A stretch of 64,000 nt of DNA from Thiohalomonas denitrificans (GTDB taxonomy: Bacteria > Pseudomonadota > Gammaproteobacteria > Thiohalomonadales > Thiohalomonadaceae), in NCBI RefSeq assembly GCF_900102855.1, contig NZ_FMWD01000004.1, positions 16,430 to 80,429 on the forward strand. Reading direction: 5' to 3'. The notes beneath the pieces were generated by a model, which searched no databases, was not told where the DNA came from, and saw only the letters and a program-made list of their open reading frames with translations. Both the position numbers and the translations under genes were made by a program. This document shows, piece after piece, positions 1 to 8,046 of the stretch (its first letter is position 1; each line of letters begins with the position of its first letter).

Positions 1-396
1 CCCGCTCACCGGTAGGAGGGCCGCCCCCGGCGCGATGCTATCCGTCACGGTAATCGCCGCGAGGGCGCGCCTCCTACCCGTTCAGTGCCTCCGCTACACC
101 GGTAGGAGGGCCGCCCCCGGCGCGATGCTGGCCGTCACGGTAATCGCCGCGGGGGCACGCCTCATACCCGTTCAGTGCCTCCGCTATACCGGTAGGAGGG
201 CCGCCCCGGCGCGATGCTATCCGTCACGGTAATCGCCGCGAGGGCGCGCCTCCTACCCGTTCAGTGCCTCCGCTATACCGGTAGGAGGGCCGCCCCGGCG
301 CGATGCTATCCGTCACGGTAATCGCCGCGGGGGCGCGCCTCCTACCCGTTCAGTGCCTCCGCTATACCGGTAGGAGGGCCGCCCCCGGCGCGATGC
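1..396. repeat. Tandem array of ~90-bp hairpin (REP-like) repeats
   Basis: Repeat units begin at 11, 101, 191, 280 and 369, so the period is 90, 90, 89 and 89 bp. Each unit is a roughly 68-bp imperfect palindrome that opens with GGTAGGAGG and closes with CCTCCTACC, followed by a 22-bp spacer. The last copy keeps only its left arm (369-396). Copies differ by a few substitutions and a one-base indel. The GTAG start and the palindrome resemble bacterial REP elements. Related arms occur at 17382-17407 and 17542-17570, and a half-site at about 14996-15022. Open frames through the array are low-complexity by-products of the period. Confidence 0.9.
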
Positions 397-407
397 CCCT
401 TGAAGCC

Positions 408-439
408 AAAAAAAAAGCCGGCTTCGCTAGCCGGCTTTT
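408..439 (-). terminator. Rho-independent terminator of grxD
   Basis: Read on the minus strand this is AAAA, a 6-bp GCCGGC stem with a 7-base loop, and a run of nine T. It lies 25 bases past the grxD stop. The A-tract on the other side makes it partly symmetrical, but no plus-strand gene ends here. Confidence 0.85.
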
Positions 440-463
440 GGTCCGAATCGGGGGTTTAACCGA

Positions 464-799
464 TCAGCTTTCGGATTGTTCCGCCTTGGCAGCGGCTGCT
501 TCCATCATCGGTTTCAGTTCGCCCTTCTGATACAGTTCCATGACGATGTCATGGCCGCCGACCAATTCGCCGTTCATGTAAATCTGCGGAAATGTCGGCC
601 AGTTGGCGTACCGCGGCAGGTTCTCGAAGATCTCCGGGTCAGCCAGCACATTCACATAGGCAAAGTTCACACCGCTAGCCTGCATCGCCTGGGCGGTACG
701 GCTGGAGAAGCCGCACATGGGCATCTGCGGCGAGCCTTTCATAAAGATGACAATGGGATTTTCTTCGACCTGTTTACCGATGCGCTCTAAAACGTCCAT
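464..799 (-). CDS. grxD: Monothiol glutaredoxin, Grx4 family
   Basis: A 111-residue cytosolic protein of the usual length for bacterial GrxD, which binds a glutathione-ligated [2Fe-2S] cluster and helps carry Fe-S clusters. The diagnostic monothiol motif CGFS is at residues 29-32, preceded by FMKGSP. The WPTFPQIY segment and GG-HDI near residues 68-85 are the glutathione-binding elements. The start at 799 is chosen because AGAGG lies a few bases upstream and the family begins at this point; an in-frame 27-residue upstream extension has no such support. The C-terminal tail is rich in Ala and Glu. It is a single-gene unit ending at a strong terminator. Confidence 0.95.
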   Translation of the reverse strand: MDVLERIGKQVEENPIVIFMKGSPQMPMCGFSSRTAQAMQASGVNFAYVNVLADPEIFENLPRYANWPTFPQIYMNGELVGGHDIVMELYQKGELKPMMEAAAAKAEQSES

Positions 800-1022
800 A
801 AAAACCTCTTCGCATAGGGGGGATGGGGCCGCCGGTAGGACGGCAGAAAGTCTGAGTGTTGATATAGCCGGATAGTTCAAGGATGGCCACGGAAGGCATC
901 ACAAAGCGAATCAATTCACCCTGTCTCGGCCCTGACGTGCAGTCACTTGAAAAGACGAAAGTCGTAAGCTCACCTTCCGGGACAAACCATTGCGGATAAG
1001 GTGGTAGCGCCGCGGGAAAAAT

Positions 1023-1247
1023 TCAACCCCGCCGCATCAATAATGGCAGTAGCGCCAGAACCGCCCGACTCAGGCTCCGGCGAAGGTTGGGGGCGCTTCC
1101 CAGCACGATTCCACCCAAAACGGCGTAGGTGGTCGCGGCTAACGGGTTGCGTCGGACCCAGGGCCCGGCACCCATTTCTCGGGAGACGAAACGCAGCCGG
1201 GCTTTTGCTTCTTCCGTCGTTAGCGGACGTTCCTTGCGGCGAGCCAT
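1023..1247 (-). CDS. Small hypothetical protein, third gene of a YqjD/YqjE-like operon
   Basis: A 74-residue basic protein starting MARRKERPLTTEEAK, with a hydrophobic stretch around residues 38-50 (TTYAVLGGIVLGSAP) and an Arg-rich end. Its start overlaps the end of the holin-like gene by 28 bases, which suggests translational coupling. Position and character recall YqjK of the E. coli yqjCDEK cluster, but I do not see decisive homology. Confidence 0.6.
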   Translation of the reverse strand: MARRKERPLTTEEAKARLRFVSREMGAGPWVRRNPLAATTYAVLGGIVLGSAPNLRRSLSRAVLALLPLLMRRG

Positions 1248-1495
1248 GCGATCACTCCGGCAATTCCCAATACAATGGCACCGGCTACGGCTGCCGCCAA
1301 CCACGATGGCAGCAGCGTGTCGGCGAACAGATAGATAGCCCAGATCCACAGGGCCATGCCGAACAGGACGAATACCGTCACCACGACGATCAGTGCAAAA
1401 GCCCAGCCGAGGAGGGCGAGGCTGCGACGCAGCGCCCTCCCCTCGGCCTCGGCCAGATCGGCTATGGCAATGACATATTCGGCCAGCGAATTCAC
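1220..1495 (-). CDS. Phage-holin-family / YqjE-like inner membrane protein
   Basis: A 91-residue protein with an acidic N-terminal helix and two hydrophobic segments, about residues 28-56 and 64-86. This is the pattern of the YqjE/holin-X group that accompanies DUF883 proteins. Its ATG overlaps the stop of the DUF883 gene by four bases (ATGA), so the two are translated together. The exact function of such proteins is unknown; they are usually stress- or stationary-phase membrane proteins. Confidence 0.75.
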   Translation of the reverse strand: MNSLAEYVIAIADLAEAEGRALRRSLALLGWAFALIVVVTVFVLFGMALWIWAIYLFADTLLPSWLAAAVAGAIVLGIAGVIAWLAARNVR

Positions 1496-1812
1496 CGCTT
1501 GGTGCCCAAATCCAGTATTTTGGCCAAAATGAAACCGATGCCGACTGCCGTGGCCACACTCGCCAGCGGCCGCTCGCCGATGCTCTCTTCCATCTCGTGC
1601 ATGGTGCGTGCACTGCGGCCCCTGGCTCCAGCGATCTTCTCGCGCAGGCGCTCCCGGGCCCGATGGACCTCTTCCTCCACCGATTCACGGGCATTCTCCG
1701 CCGTACTCGACGCCGAATGCCGCAGATTTTCCGCGAGCCCGGCCACGTCGGACCGCAGTATGGCAATGTCCTCTTTCAGCGCGTTGATTTCTGCATTGAG
1801 CTTGTCGTCCAT
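1492..1812 (-). CDS. DUF883 (ElaB/YqjD-like) membrane-anchored protein
   Basis: A 106-residue protein with a long charged, coiled-coil-like N-terminal region (LNAEINALKEDIAILRSDVA...) and a short hydrophobic C-terminal anchor (PLASVATAVGIGFILAKILD), the DUF883 layout. E. coli ElaB and YqjD of this family bind ribosomes and sit in the inner membrane in stationary phase; whether this one does is inference. It is the first gene of a three-gene operon with the holin-like and small basic proteins. Confidence 0.8.
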   Translation of the reverse strand: MDDKLNAEINALKEDIAILRSDVAGLAENLRHSASSTAENARESVEEEVHRARERLREKIAGARGRSARTMHEMEESIGERPLASVATAVGIGFILAKILDLGTKR

Positions 1813-1868
1813 AGCTTTTTCCTACCTCCTGACCGGTTTATGGAACTCCTTGTTCTACTCTGGACCCG

Positions 1869-2186
1869 TCATTTGACTTCAAGGTTGTTGGTCACTTCCT
1901 GGACGCCTTCAATGCCCCGCGCAACCTGCTCCGCCCGAAGTTTTTGTTCCTCGGAGTCCACAAACCCACTCAGCTGCACGCGGCCTTTGAAGGAATCCAC
2001 ATCCACCTGAAAACCACTCACATCGTCGTCCCTGAAGAGCGCAGTCTTTACCTTGCTGGTCAGTGCTGCGTCGTCGACGTACTGTCCGGTACTCCTGGTT
2101 TCACCGTTGCCCGCGCAGCCACCTGCAAGCAGCATGACCAGCGTGAGCATTATCACCACCGGAATTCGTTCCGAGATCCGTTTCAT
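1869..2186 (-). CDS. BON-domain lipoprotein (OsmY-like)
   Basis: A 105-residue protein with a lipoprotein signal: hydrophobic VVIMLTLVMLLAGGC, with the lipobox Cys near residue 24. One BON domain follows (about residues 38-105) with the typical VDVDSFKGRVQLSGFVDS core and a final VTNNLEVK strand. BON domains bind phospholipid or other envelope components and are common in osmotic-stress periplasmic proteins. It lies just upstream of the DUF883 operon on the same strand, which fits a general envelope-stress unit. A second BON lipoprotein is at 4335-4691. Confidence 0.85.
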   Translation of the reverse strand: MKRISERIPVVIMLTLVMLLAGGCAGNGETRSTGQYVDDAALTSKVKTALFRDDDVSGFQVDVDSFKGRVQLSGFVDSEEQKLRAEQVARGIEGVQEVTNNLEVK

Positions 2187-2360
2187 CGCCCCACTCTCCG
2201 TGTTATTGCGGATATAGGGAGTGTAGACGACAGAAACGGGAAGTCCGCGGGGTGATTATTGAAAGGGGCGGCAGAGGTTGCGATTCGGAGGGTGCCATCG
2301 TCCAAGACGCCGGACTTTTGCACGCACCGCTCTGACAGGCTGTTTGAAAAAGGTTTTTGT

Positions 2361-2460
2361 CCCTTCTCCCTGAGGGAGAAGGTTAGGTCGAGGGGGTATG
2401 AATTAGTAGCTTACCTTTATTGAGCCCCCTAACCCCGGCCTCTCCCTCGGGGAGAGGGAG
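2361..2460. repeat. Intergenic inverted repeat of the CCCTCTCCC type
   Basis: Two outward related halves, one around 2361-2396 (CCCTTCTCCCTGAGGGAGAA) and one around 2423-2460 (CTCTCCCTCGGGGAGAGGG), form a long imperfect palindrome. This kind of dispersed element is common between genes in proteobacteria. It fills most of the gap between the BON lipoprotein and the amidotransferase gene; nothing else is visible there. Confidence 0.6.
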
Positions 2461-2474
2461 TTTTTCAACGCCTG

Positions 2475-4268
2475 CTAGTGCACCGCGGCGTCGACGTTGC
2501 GCTGTAGCCAAAGCTCGAGCAGGGCAAGGTGCCAGAGCTTGCTGCCGCGAAGCCGGGTGAAATGCCGGTCCGGTTCAGCGAACAGCTTCTCGACGTAGGC
2601 ACGGTCGAATACCCCACGCTCACGACAGGCCTGTGAATCGAGGATATCGTGCATGAAATCGAGAAAGTCGCCGCGCACGTACTTGAGTGCCGGCATCGGG
2701 AAGTAGCCCTTGGGACGATCGATCACCGCATCGGGAACCAGACCGCGAGCGATGCGCTTCAGGGCATATTTATGGTCATCACCATTCGGCCCCAGCTTCA
2801 TCGAGGGCGGCGCCTGCATGGCCAGCTCCACCAGTTCGTGGTCCAGGAATGGCACACGCGCCTCCAGCCCCCAGGCCATGGTCATATTGTCCACCCGCTT
2901 GACCGGGTCATCGACGATCAGGGTGGTTACATCCATGCGCAGCACCCGGTCGATAAAGGTATCGGCACCCGGGGCCGCCAGCAGTCGCTCGATGCTTTGC
3001 GAGGTATAGTCCCCCCCGCGAAACGCCGGTGTCACCATCTCCAGAAACTCTTCGTGAGGCCGGTCGAAGTAATGCCGGGCGAAGCGCTCCAGGTCGGACC
3101 CCGACTCGGCATCCATCAAGGGGTACCAGAAGTAGCCACCGAAGACCTCATCGGCCCCCTGCCCGCTCTGCACCACCTTCACCTCCTGCGAGACCCGCTC
3201 ACCCAGCAGGTAAAAGGCAACCGCATCCTGGCCCACCATCGGTTCGGCCATCTGCTCCACCGCTTCCGGCAGGCGGGTGAGGACCTGTTCATTGGGTATG
3301 TTGTACTTGTGGTGACGGGTGCCGTATTCCTCCACCACCAGGTCCGAGAATTCAAACTCGCTGCCCTTCTCCTCCGGCTGATCCTCGAACCCTACCGAAA
3401 ACGTCAGAATGTCCTCGACTCCCTGTTCGGCCAGCAGCGCCACCAGCAGGCTGGAATCCAGACCACCGGAGAGCAGGACGCCGACGGGCACATCCGCCAC
3501 CTCCAGGCGCCGGCGCACCGAATTGCGCAGGGACTCATGGATTGCCTCCAGCCACTCCTCTTCACTGCGCGGTACGGGCGGCCGGGAGGCGTAGAGATCC
3601 CAGTAGCGGCGTTCGCGGACCCCACCCTCGGTATCGATACTCATCGAGGTGCCCGGCGCCAGCTTGCGAATCCCTTTGAGGATCGTACGCGGCGCAGGAA
3701 TCACGGCATGCAGGGTGAATTGATGGTGGAGGCCGACCGGGTCGATATCCCTATCCACTCCGCCCGAGGCCAGCAGTGCCTGGGTATTGGAAGCGAAGCG
3801 CAACTCACCGTCCGCCAGGGCGTAATAGAGTGGCTTGATACCGAAGCGATCGCGGGCCAGAAACAGCCGCTGGCGGCGGATATCCCACACGGCAAAGGCA
3901 AACATCCCGTGCAGACGCTCGACGCACTGCTCCCCCCAGGCCGCATAGGCCTTGAGAATAACCTCGGTGTCGCCATCGGAAAAGAAACGGAAGCCGGCCC
4001 CCTGCAATTCCCTGCGCAGTTCCGGATAGTTGTAGATGGTGCCGTTGAACACCACCACCAGCTCCAGCTCAGCGTCATGCATCGGCTGATCGGAGCGTTC
4101 CGAGAGGTCGATAATCGAGAGCCGCCGGTGTCCGAAGGCCAGAGGTCCGTCCGAATAACTGCCCTCGTGGTCCGGCCCGCGCCGCTCCAGACGATGCAGC
4201 ATCCGGCCGAGCCGTCCCAGATCGGGGGGCTGGCCATCAAAACGAAGTTCACCACAGATTCCACACAT
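2475..4268 (-). CDS. asnB: Asparagine synthase-type amidotransferase (NAGGN amidotransferase-like)
   Basis: A 597-residue class II glutamine amidotransferase. Cys2 (MCGICGEL) is the glutaminase nucleophile, with RRGPD, GHRRLSIIDLS and FNGTIYNY in the N-terminal domain. The synthase domain has the ATP pyrophosphatase loop LLSGGLDSSLL near residue 267. Family: asparagine synthase (glutamine-hydrolysing). The details (FFSDGDTEVILKAYAAWGEQC, YGTRHHKY, SGQGADEVFGGYFWYP) recall the enzyme that amidates the osmolyte N-acetylglutaminylglutamine. The usual partner N-acetylglutaminylglutamine synthetase is not next to it, so ordinary asparagine synthesis remains possible. ATG at 4268 has AGG seven bases upstream. 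Confidence 0.85.
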   Translation of the reverse strand: MCGICGELRFDGQPPDLGRLGRMLHRLERRGPDHEGSYSDGPLAFGHRRLSIIDLSERSDQPMHDAELELVVVFNGTIYNYPELRRELQGAGFRFFSDGDTEVILKAYAAWGEQCVERLHGMFAFAVWDIRRQRLFLARDRFGIKPLYYALADGELRFASNTQALLASGGVDRDIDPVGLHHQFTLHAVIPAPRTILKGIRKLAPGTSMSIDTEGGVRERRYWDLYASRPPVPRSEEEWLEAIHESLRNSVRRRLEVADVPVGVLLSGGLDSSLLVALLAEQGVEDILTFSVGFEDQPEEKGSEFEFSDLVVEEYGTRHHKYNIPNEQVLTRLPEAVEQMAEPMVGQDAVAFYLLGERVSQEVKVVQSGQGADEVFGGYFWYPLMDAESGSDLERFARHYFDRPHEEFLEMVTPAFRGGDYTSQSIERLLAAPGADTFIDRVLRMDVTTLIVDDPVKRVDNMTMAWGLEARVPFLDHELVELAMQAPPSMKLGPNGDDHKYALKRIARGLVPDAVIDRPKGYFPMPALKYVRGDFLDFMHDILDSQACRERGVFDRAYVEKLFAEPDRHFTRLRGSKLWHLALLELWLQRNVDAAVH

Positions 4269-4334
4269 ATCTTTGCCTATTGGGTCTTAACCACGGAGAA
4301 CACGGAGATGGCACGGGGTCTACTCTCCACGGTT

Positions 4335-4691
4335 TTATCGCTGTTCGACTCGAAGAAGATTCCGTACCGACTCGACGCCGGGCACGGCAGCGGCCAGACG
4401 AGCAGCTCGCCGTGCTGTGTCGCGGTCGGGGACCTTTCCGCTAAGAGTGACCCGGCCCCGTTCGGTCCGTACCGTAATGGGCATGGCCGGTATTTGCGGA
4501 TGATGAACAAGGGCCCGGGTCACAGCGGCGCTGATCTCGGCATCGGCCGGAGCCTGCCTCGCGCTTCGGCCATCGTCGGGATCATAGCCACCCTGGGCGG
4601 CACCGGTCATGACCGCAGTGGCGCAGCCGCTGATGGCGATGGTAGTGGTTACGGTAATTAACACCAGGAACACCCGGCGGATACAGTTCAT
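4335..4691 (-). CDS. BON-domain lipoprotein
   Basis: A 118-residue protein with signal VFLVLITVTTTIAISGC and a lipobox Cys at about residue 22, then one BON domain (about residues 49-118: ISAAVTRALV...ITVRTERGRVTLSGKV...VRNLLRVEQR). ATG at 4691 is preferred over the GTG just before it because GGAG lies seven bases upstream of the ATG. Between it and the amidotransferase gene is one CCACGG-type repeat (4290-4320). Its role is envelope-linked but unknown. Confidence 0.85.
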   Translation of the reverse strand: MNCIRRVFLVLITVTTTIAISGCATAVMTGAAQGGYDPDDGRSARQAPADAEISAAVTRALVHHPQIPAMPITVRTERGRVTLSGKVPDRDTARRAARLAAAVPGVESVRNLLRVEQR

Positions 4692-4795
4692 CACGGTTCT
4701 CCAGATAACCCGAACGTGCCGGGAAAAAAACAGCCCCTACCAGTGGAAAATACCAACCAAAGCCGATTTTCACCCAGAAGCCGGGTTCCTGCGGC

Positions 4796-6334
4796 TCATG
4801 GATTCCCCCAGCCGCCACCGCCGGCGGAGATCACCGTGAGACGGTCGCCAACAGCCACCGAAAGGGTGGTCTTGCCGGGAAGCGGTTCACCATTGAGGAG
4901 ATTTTCCCCCGCCTTCCCCTCGCCGCCCCCGGCCAGGCCCCAAGGGCTGCGCCTGCGGCGTTCGGTCAGCAGGGTCACCTGCGCAGGTGCGAGAAACTCG
5001 AACTCACGAATCAGCCCCTCGCCACCCGGCCGTTCACCGACACCACCCGAGCCGCTTCGCACCTCATAACGGCTGACCCGCAGCGGATGAGCCATCTCCA
5101 GCACTTCGATTGGGGTATTGAGGGTATTGGTCATGTGCGTCTGAACGGCCGATAGACCGCCCCCAAGGGCGCCTGCGCCCATGCCGCCGCCCATGGTTTC
5201 ATAGTAATCCCAGTAATTGCCCGTATCGCGCGCGCCCATGGCTACATTGTTCATGGAGCCGTGGCTGGCGGCGGGAATACGCTCGGGGATAGCGCCGGCC
5301 AGCGCCCCGCAGACGGCGTCGACGACGCGGCTGCTGGTCTCCACATTGCCTGCAGCCACCGCCGCCGGCCGCTGCGCATTCAACAGGGAGCCTTCAGGGG
5401 CCTCCAGGGTAATGGAGCGAAACGTCCCCGCGCAGGCGGGGGTCTGATCAGGCATCAGGCAACGGAAGACGTAGAAGACGCCGGCCGCCGCCACCGAGAG
5501 CGGGCAGTTGACGTTGCCCGGCGTCTGCGCCGCCGTACCGGTGAAATCCACGTGTATGCGACCGCCCTCGACTGTGACCGTGGCGCATATGGGCAGGTCC
5601 ACGTGGCCCTTGCCGTCATCATCCAGGTAGTCGGTAAACGCGTAGTGTCCGTCGGGGATCGCTTCCAGGGCGGAGCGTGCCAGGCGTTCGGCGTAGTCAT
5701 TGAGTTCGGCAAGGGACGACCGGTAACGCTCCACTCCCAGACTCTCGACCAACTCCTCGAGTCGCTTGAGACCGTTCGCGTTGGCGCTCACCTGGGCGGA
5801 GAAGTCACCCCGGGTCTCCACCGGACTTCCGGTGGCGGCAACGATGCGCTCCATCAGCGCTTCATCCAGCTGGCCGGCCCATACTAACGTTGTGGGCGGG
5901 ATGACCAGCCCCTCCTCGTCAAGCCGGCCGGAGATCGGCATCGAGCCCGGCGAGTCACCGCCGATATTGGCATGGTGCGCACGGTTGGCCACGAAGCCCA
6001 TCAGGCGGTGGTGCAGGAAAAGGGGTGCAATGACCGTGATGTCAGGGAGATGAGTACCGCCCAGATAGGGGTCATTCACAACGACCATGTCCCCCGGATG
6101 CCATTCCATCCGCCCGACGATATCGCGCATGGCAAAGGCCATGCTCCCGAGGTGTACCGGAATGTGAGCAGCCTGTGCGCACAGTTCACCCTCGGGGTCG
6201 AATACGGCACAGGAGAAATCGCAACGGTCGCGGATGTTAGGTGAAAAGGCGGCACGCTTGAGCACCGCACCCATCTCTTCGCAGACGGCCTCTACGCGGC
6301 TGGCAAAAATCGAAAGTTCAACGGCATCGTTCAT
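4796..6334 (-). CDS. hyuB: Hydantoinase B / oxoprolinase family protein
   Basis: A 512-residue HyuB-family protein (N-methylhydantoinase subunit B, ATP-dependent oxoprolinase C-terminal half). Seen: VEAVCEEMGAVLKRAAFSPNIRDR at the N terminus, NDPYLGGTHLPDI, FVANRAHHANIGG, and a C-terminal GSGGVGERPGGEGL. These enzymes normally work with HyuA, the ATP-binding subunit, to open hydantoin or 5-oxoproline rings. No hyuA is adjacent on either side here. Substrate cannot be told from the sequence. No clear Shine-Dalgarno sequence precedes the ATG. Confidence 0.9.
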   Translation of the reverse strand: MNDAVELSIFASRVEAVCEEMGAVLKRAAFSPNIRDRCDFSCAVFDPEGELCAQAAHIPVHLGSMAFAMRDIVGRMEWHPGDMVVVNDPYLGGTHLPDITVIAPLFLHHRLMGFVANRAHHANIGGDSPGSMPISGRLDEEGLVIPPTTLVWAGQLDEALMERIVAATGSPVETRGDFSAQVSANANGLKRLEELVESLGVERYRSSLAELNDYAERLARSALEAIPDGHYAFTDYLDDDGKGHVDLPICATVTVEGGRIHVDFTGTAAQTPGNVNCPLSVAAAGVFYVFRCLMPDQTPACAGTFRSITLEAPEGSLLNAQRPAAVAAGNVETSSRVVDAVCGALAGAIPERIPAASHGSMNNVAMGARDTGNYWDYYETMGGGMGAGALGGGLSAVQTHMTNTLNTPIEVLEMAHPLRVSRYEVRSGSGGVGERPGGEGLIREFEFLAPAQVTLLTERRRRSPWGLAGGGEGKAGENLLNGEPLPGKTTLSVAVGDRLTVISAGGGGWGNP

Positions 6335-6530
6335 CCTTGAATGGTAACAGAAGCGCCGGCGCAGACGGGTGCGCTATCGAGCGGGTGAGCGCGTCGACCA
6401 TCGGGCGCGGCTTGGTCGGGGCCGAACCTGCGGGTGAATACGGTCTGGCGGCCGCGAAATAGGGGTGCTGCGCTTTTCGTGGATGGACAGGCTCGGGCCG
6501 GTTGTCGCCCCGAGGCCGGAGATGGCAGGC

Positions 6531-7181
6531 CTACGCCGCCTGCTCTCCGACGGCCTCGAGCGAGCGGGGGCTGTTGCGCAGGTGCACCAGGGTCCAGTAA
6601 CCGAAAGCATTGACCGGTGCAACTTCGGCCACTTCCATATCCGCCAACTCGATGAATTCGTCCATTGGGAAGATGGGTCGGAAGCCCAGCCGCTTGGCCA
6701 GCGGTGAGAGCATCTCCTCCATCCAACGCGCAGGGCCACCGGAGCTGGTAAAGTGGTTGACGACAAAGATGTCACCACCGGGCCGGCAGACCCGCTTGAC
6801 CTCCGCCAGCATGGCGACGGGGTCGGGGACCACGGAGGCCACGTACATGCAGGCCACCTTGTCGAAACTGTCGTCGGGAAAGCCCATCTCCTGCACGTCC
6901 ATGCAGTGAAGGGTGGCGTTGCCGAGTCCCGTCTTGCGCACGCGATTACCCGCACGGTCCAGCATATCCGGCGACAGGTCGATGCCGACAACGTCGGCGT
7001 GGGCCGGATAGTGGGTGAGCGACAGCCCGGTGCCGACACCCGCTTCAAGGATATTCTCCCCGGGCCGGCAATCCATCATCTCTACCACCCGCTGACGCCC
7101 CGGCTCGAATACACTGCCGAAAACGAAATCGTAAATGCCTGCGTAGCGCCGGTAGGCGGAAATGACCGAATTATGATCCAT
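6531..7181 (-). CDS. Class I SAM methyltransferase, PmtA-like (phosphatidylethanolamine N-methyltransferase)
   Basis: A 216-residue Rossmann methyltransferase. SAM-binding motif I is ILEAGVGTGLSLTHYP (about residues 43-58), with GIDLSPDML after strand 2 and VCRPGGDIFVVNHF at motif III. The N terminus (YRRYAGIYDFVFGSVFEPGRQ) and FPDDSFDKVACMYVASVVPDP match the Rhodobacter-type PmtA group, which methylates phosphatidylethanolamine towards phosphatidylcholine. The assignment to lipid methylation is by resemblance; other small-molecule methyltransferases share this fold. It is divergent from the response regulator at 7312. Confidence 0.8.
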   Translation of the reverse strand: MDHNSVISAYRRYAGIYDFVFGSVFEPGRQRVVEMMDCRPGENILEAGVGTGLSLTHYPAHADVVGIDLSPDMLDRAGNRVRKTGLGNATLHCMDVQEMGFPDDSFDKVACMYVASVVPDPVAMLAEVKRVCRPGGDIFVVNHFTSSGGPARWMEEMLSPLAKRLGFRPIFPMDEFIELADMEVAEVAPVNAFGYWTLVHLRNSPRSLEAVGEQAA

Positions 7182-7311
7182 TGTGATATCACTACGACAT
7201 TTGAGGGTTTGTGCAGTATGAAGGAGAGTCGGTGGGCTGTGTCAACCGGTGCTCCCGTGATACTTCTGTGAATCTTAGGCGATATTCTGCAAAAGTAACG
7301 GGAGCTTAGCT

Positions 7312-8022
7312 GTGAATCGCTCGATTCTGGTAATTGAAGACGATGCCGATATCGCCGACTTGGTGGCGCTGCATCTACGCGATGAAGGCCACAGCGTCGA
7401 TATCGCCGCTGATGGGGAAGCCGGACTGACCCGGGCCCTCGGCGGCCGCTACGACCTGGTGGTACTCGATTTGATGCTGCCGGGCATGGATGGCCTGAGT
7501 CTCTGCCAGAGGCTGCGCGCCGAGGACCGCTACCTGCCGGTGCTGATGCTGACTGCCCGCTCGTCGGAACTGGATCGGGTGCTCGGGCTCGAGATCGGCG
7601 CCGATGACTACCTTACCAAGCCGTTTTCGATCCGCGAGTTGGTGGCCCGGGTCAAGGCCCTGCTGCGCCGTGCCGAAGCGATGGCCGCACCGGCACGGGA
7701 AAGCGGTACCGAAGAGGCGATCACGGCCGGCGGACTGAGCATCGATCCGGAACGGCGCACCGTCTCGGTCGACGATCAGCCGGTGGAGCTGACCGCCCGC
7801 GAGTTCGACCTCCTGCTGCATTTCGCCCGCCATCCGGGACGGGTCTACTCCCGCAGCCAACTGCTGGACCAGGTCTGGGGCTACAACCATGATGGTTATG
7901 AACACACGGTCAACTCCCACATCAACCGCCTGCGCAACAAGGTGGAAGCCGACCCGGCCCACCCGCGCTATGTCCTGACGGTCTGGGGCGTGGGCTACAA
8001 ATTTGCAGAGCCGCTCCAATGA
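7312..8022 (+). CDS. OmpR-family response regulator
   Basis: A 236-residue regulator. The receiver domain (1-120) has acidic pocket E9-D10-D11, phospho-acceptor D53 in VVLDLMLPG, and K near DDYLTKPFS. The C-terminal winged helix (about 135-233) has REFDLLLHFARHPGRVYSR and HINRLRNKVE. The GTG start at 7312 is supported by GGGAG seven bases upstream. It is followed by its kinase and, after a gap with direct repeats, by the RiPP metallophore-msrPQ operon, which is its most likely target (inference). In E. coli, msrPQ is controlled by the related HprRS system. Confidence 0.93.
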   Translation: MNRSILVIEDDADIADLVALHLRDEGHSVDIAADGEAGLTRALGGRYDLVVLDLMLPGMDGLSLCQRLRAEDRYLPVLMLTARSSELDRVLGLEIGADDYLTKPFSIRELVARVKALLRRAEAMAAPARESGTEEAITAGGLSIDPERRTVSVDDQPVELTAREFDLLLHFARHPGRVYSRSQLLDQVWGYNHDGYEHTVNSHINRLRNKVEADPAHPRYVLTVWGVGYKFAEPLQ

Positions 8023-8046
8023 ACGCGAAACGACGCCGTACGCCCC

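Noticed and set aside
1-396. The regular array looks at first like a CRISPR
   Set aside because: The whole 90-bp unit repeats, including the 'spacer', and there are no variable spacers and no cas genes.
35-530. Short open frames through the repeat array
   Set aside because: They repeat the same peptide with the DNA period and have no ribosome site; by-products of the array.
2649-4661. A 670-codon plus-strand open frame
   Set aside because: Antisense to the amidotransferase and BON genes, His/Gln-rich shadow composition.
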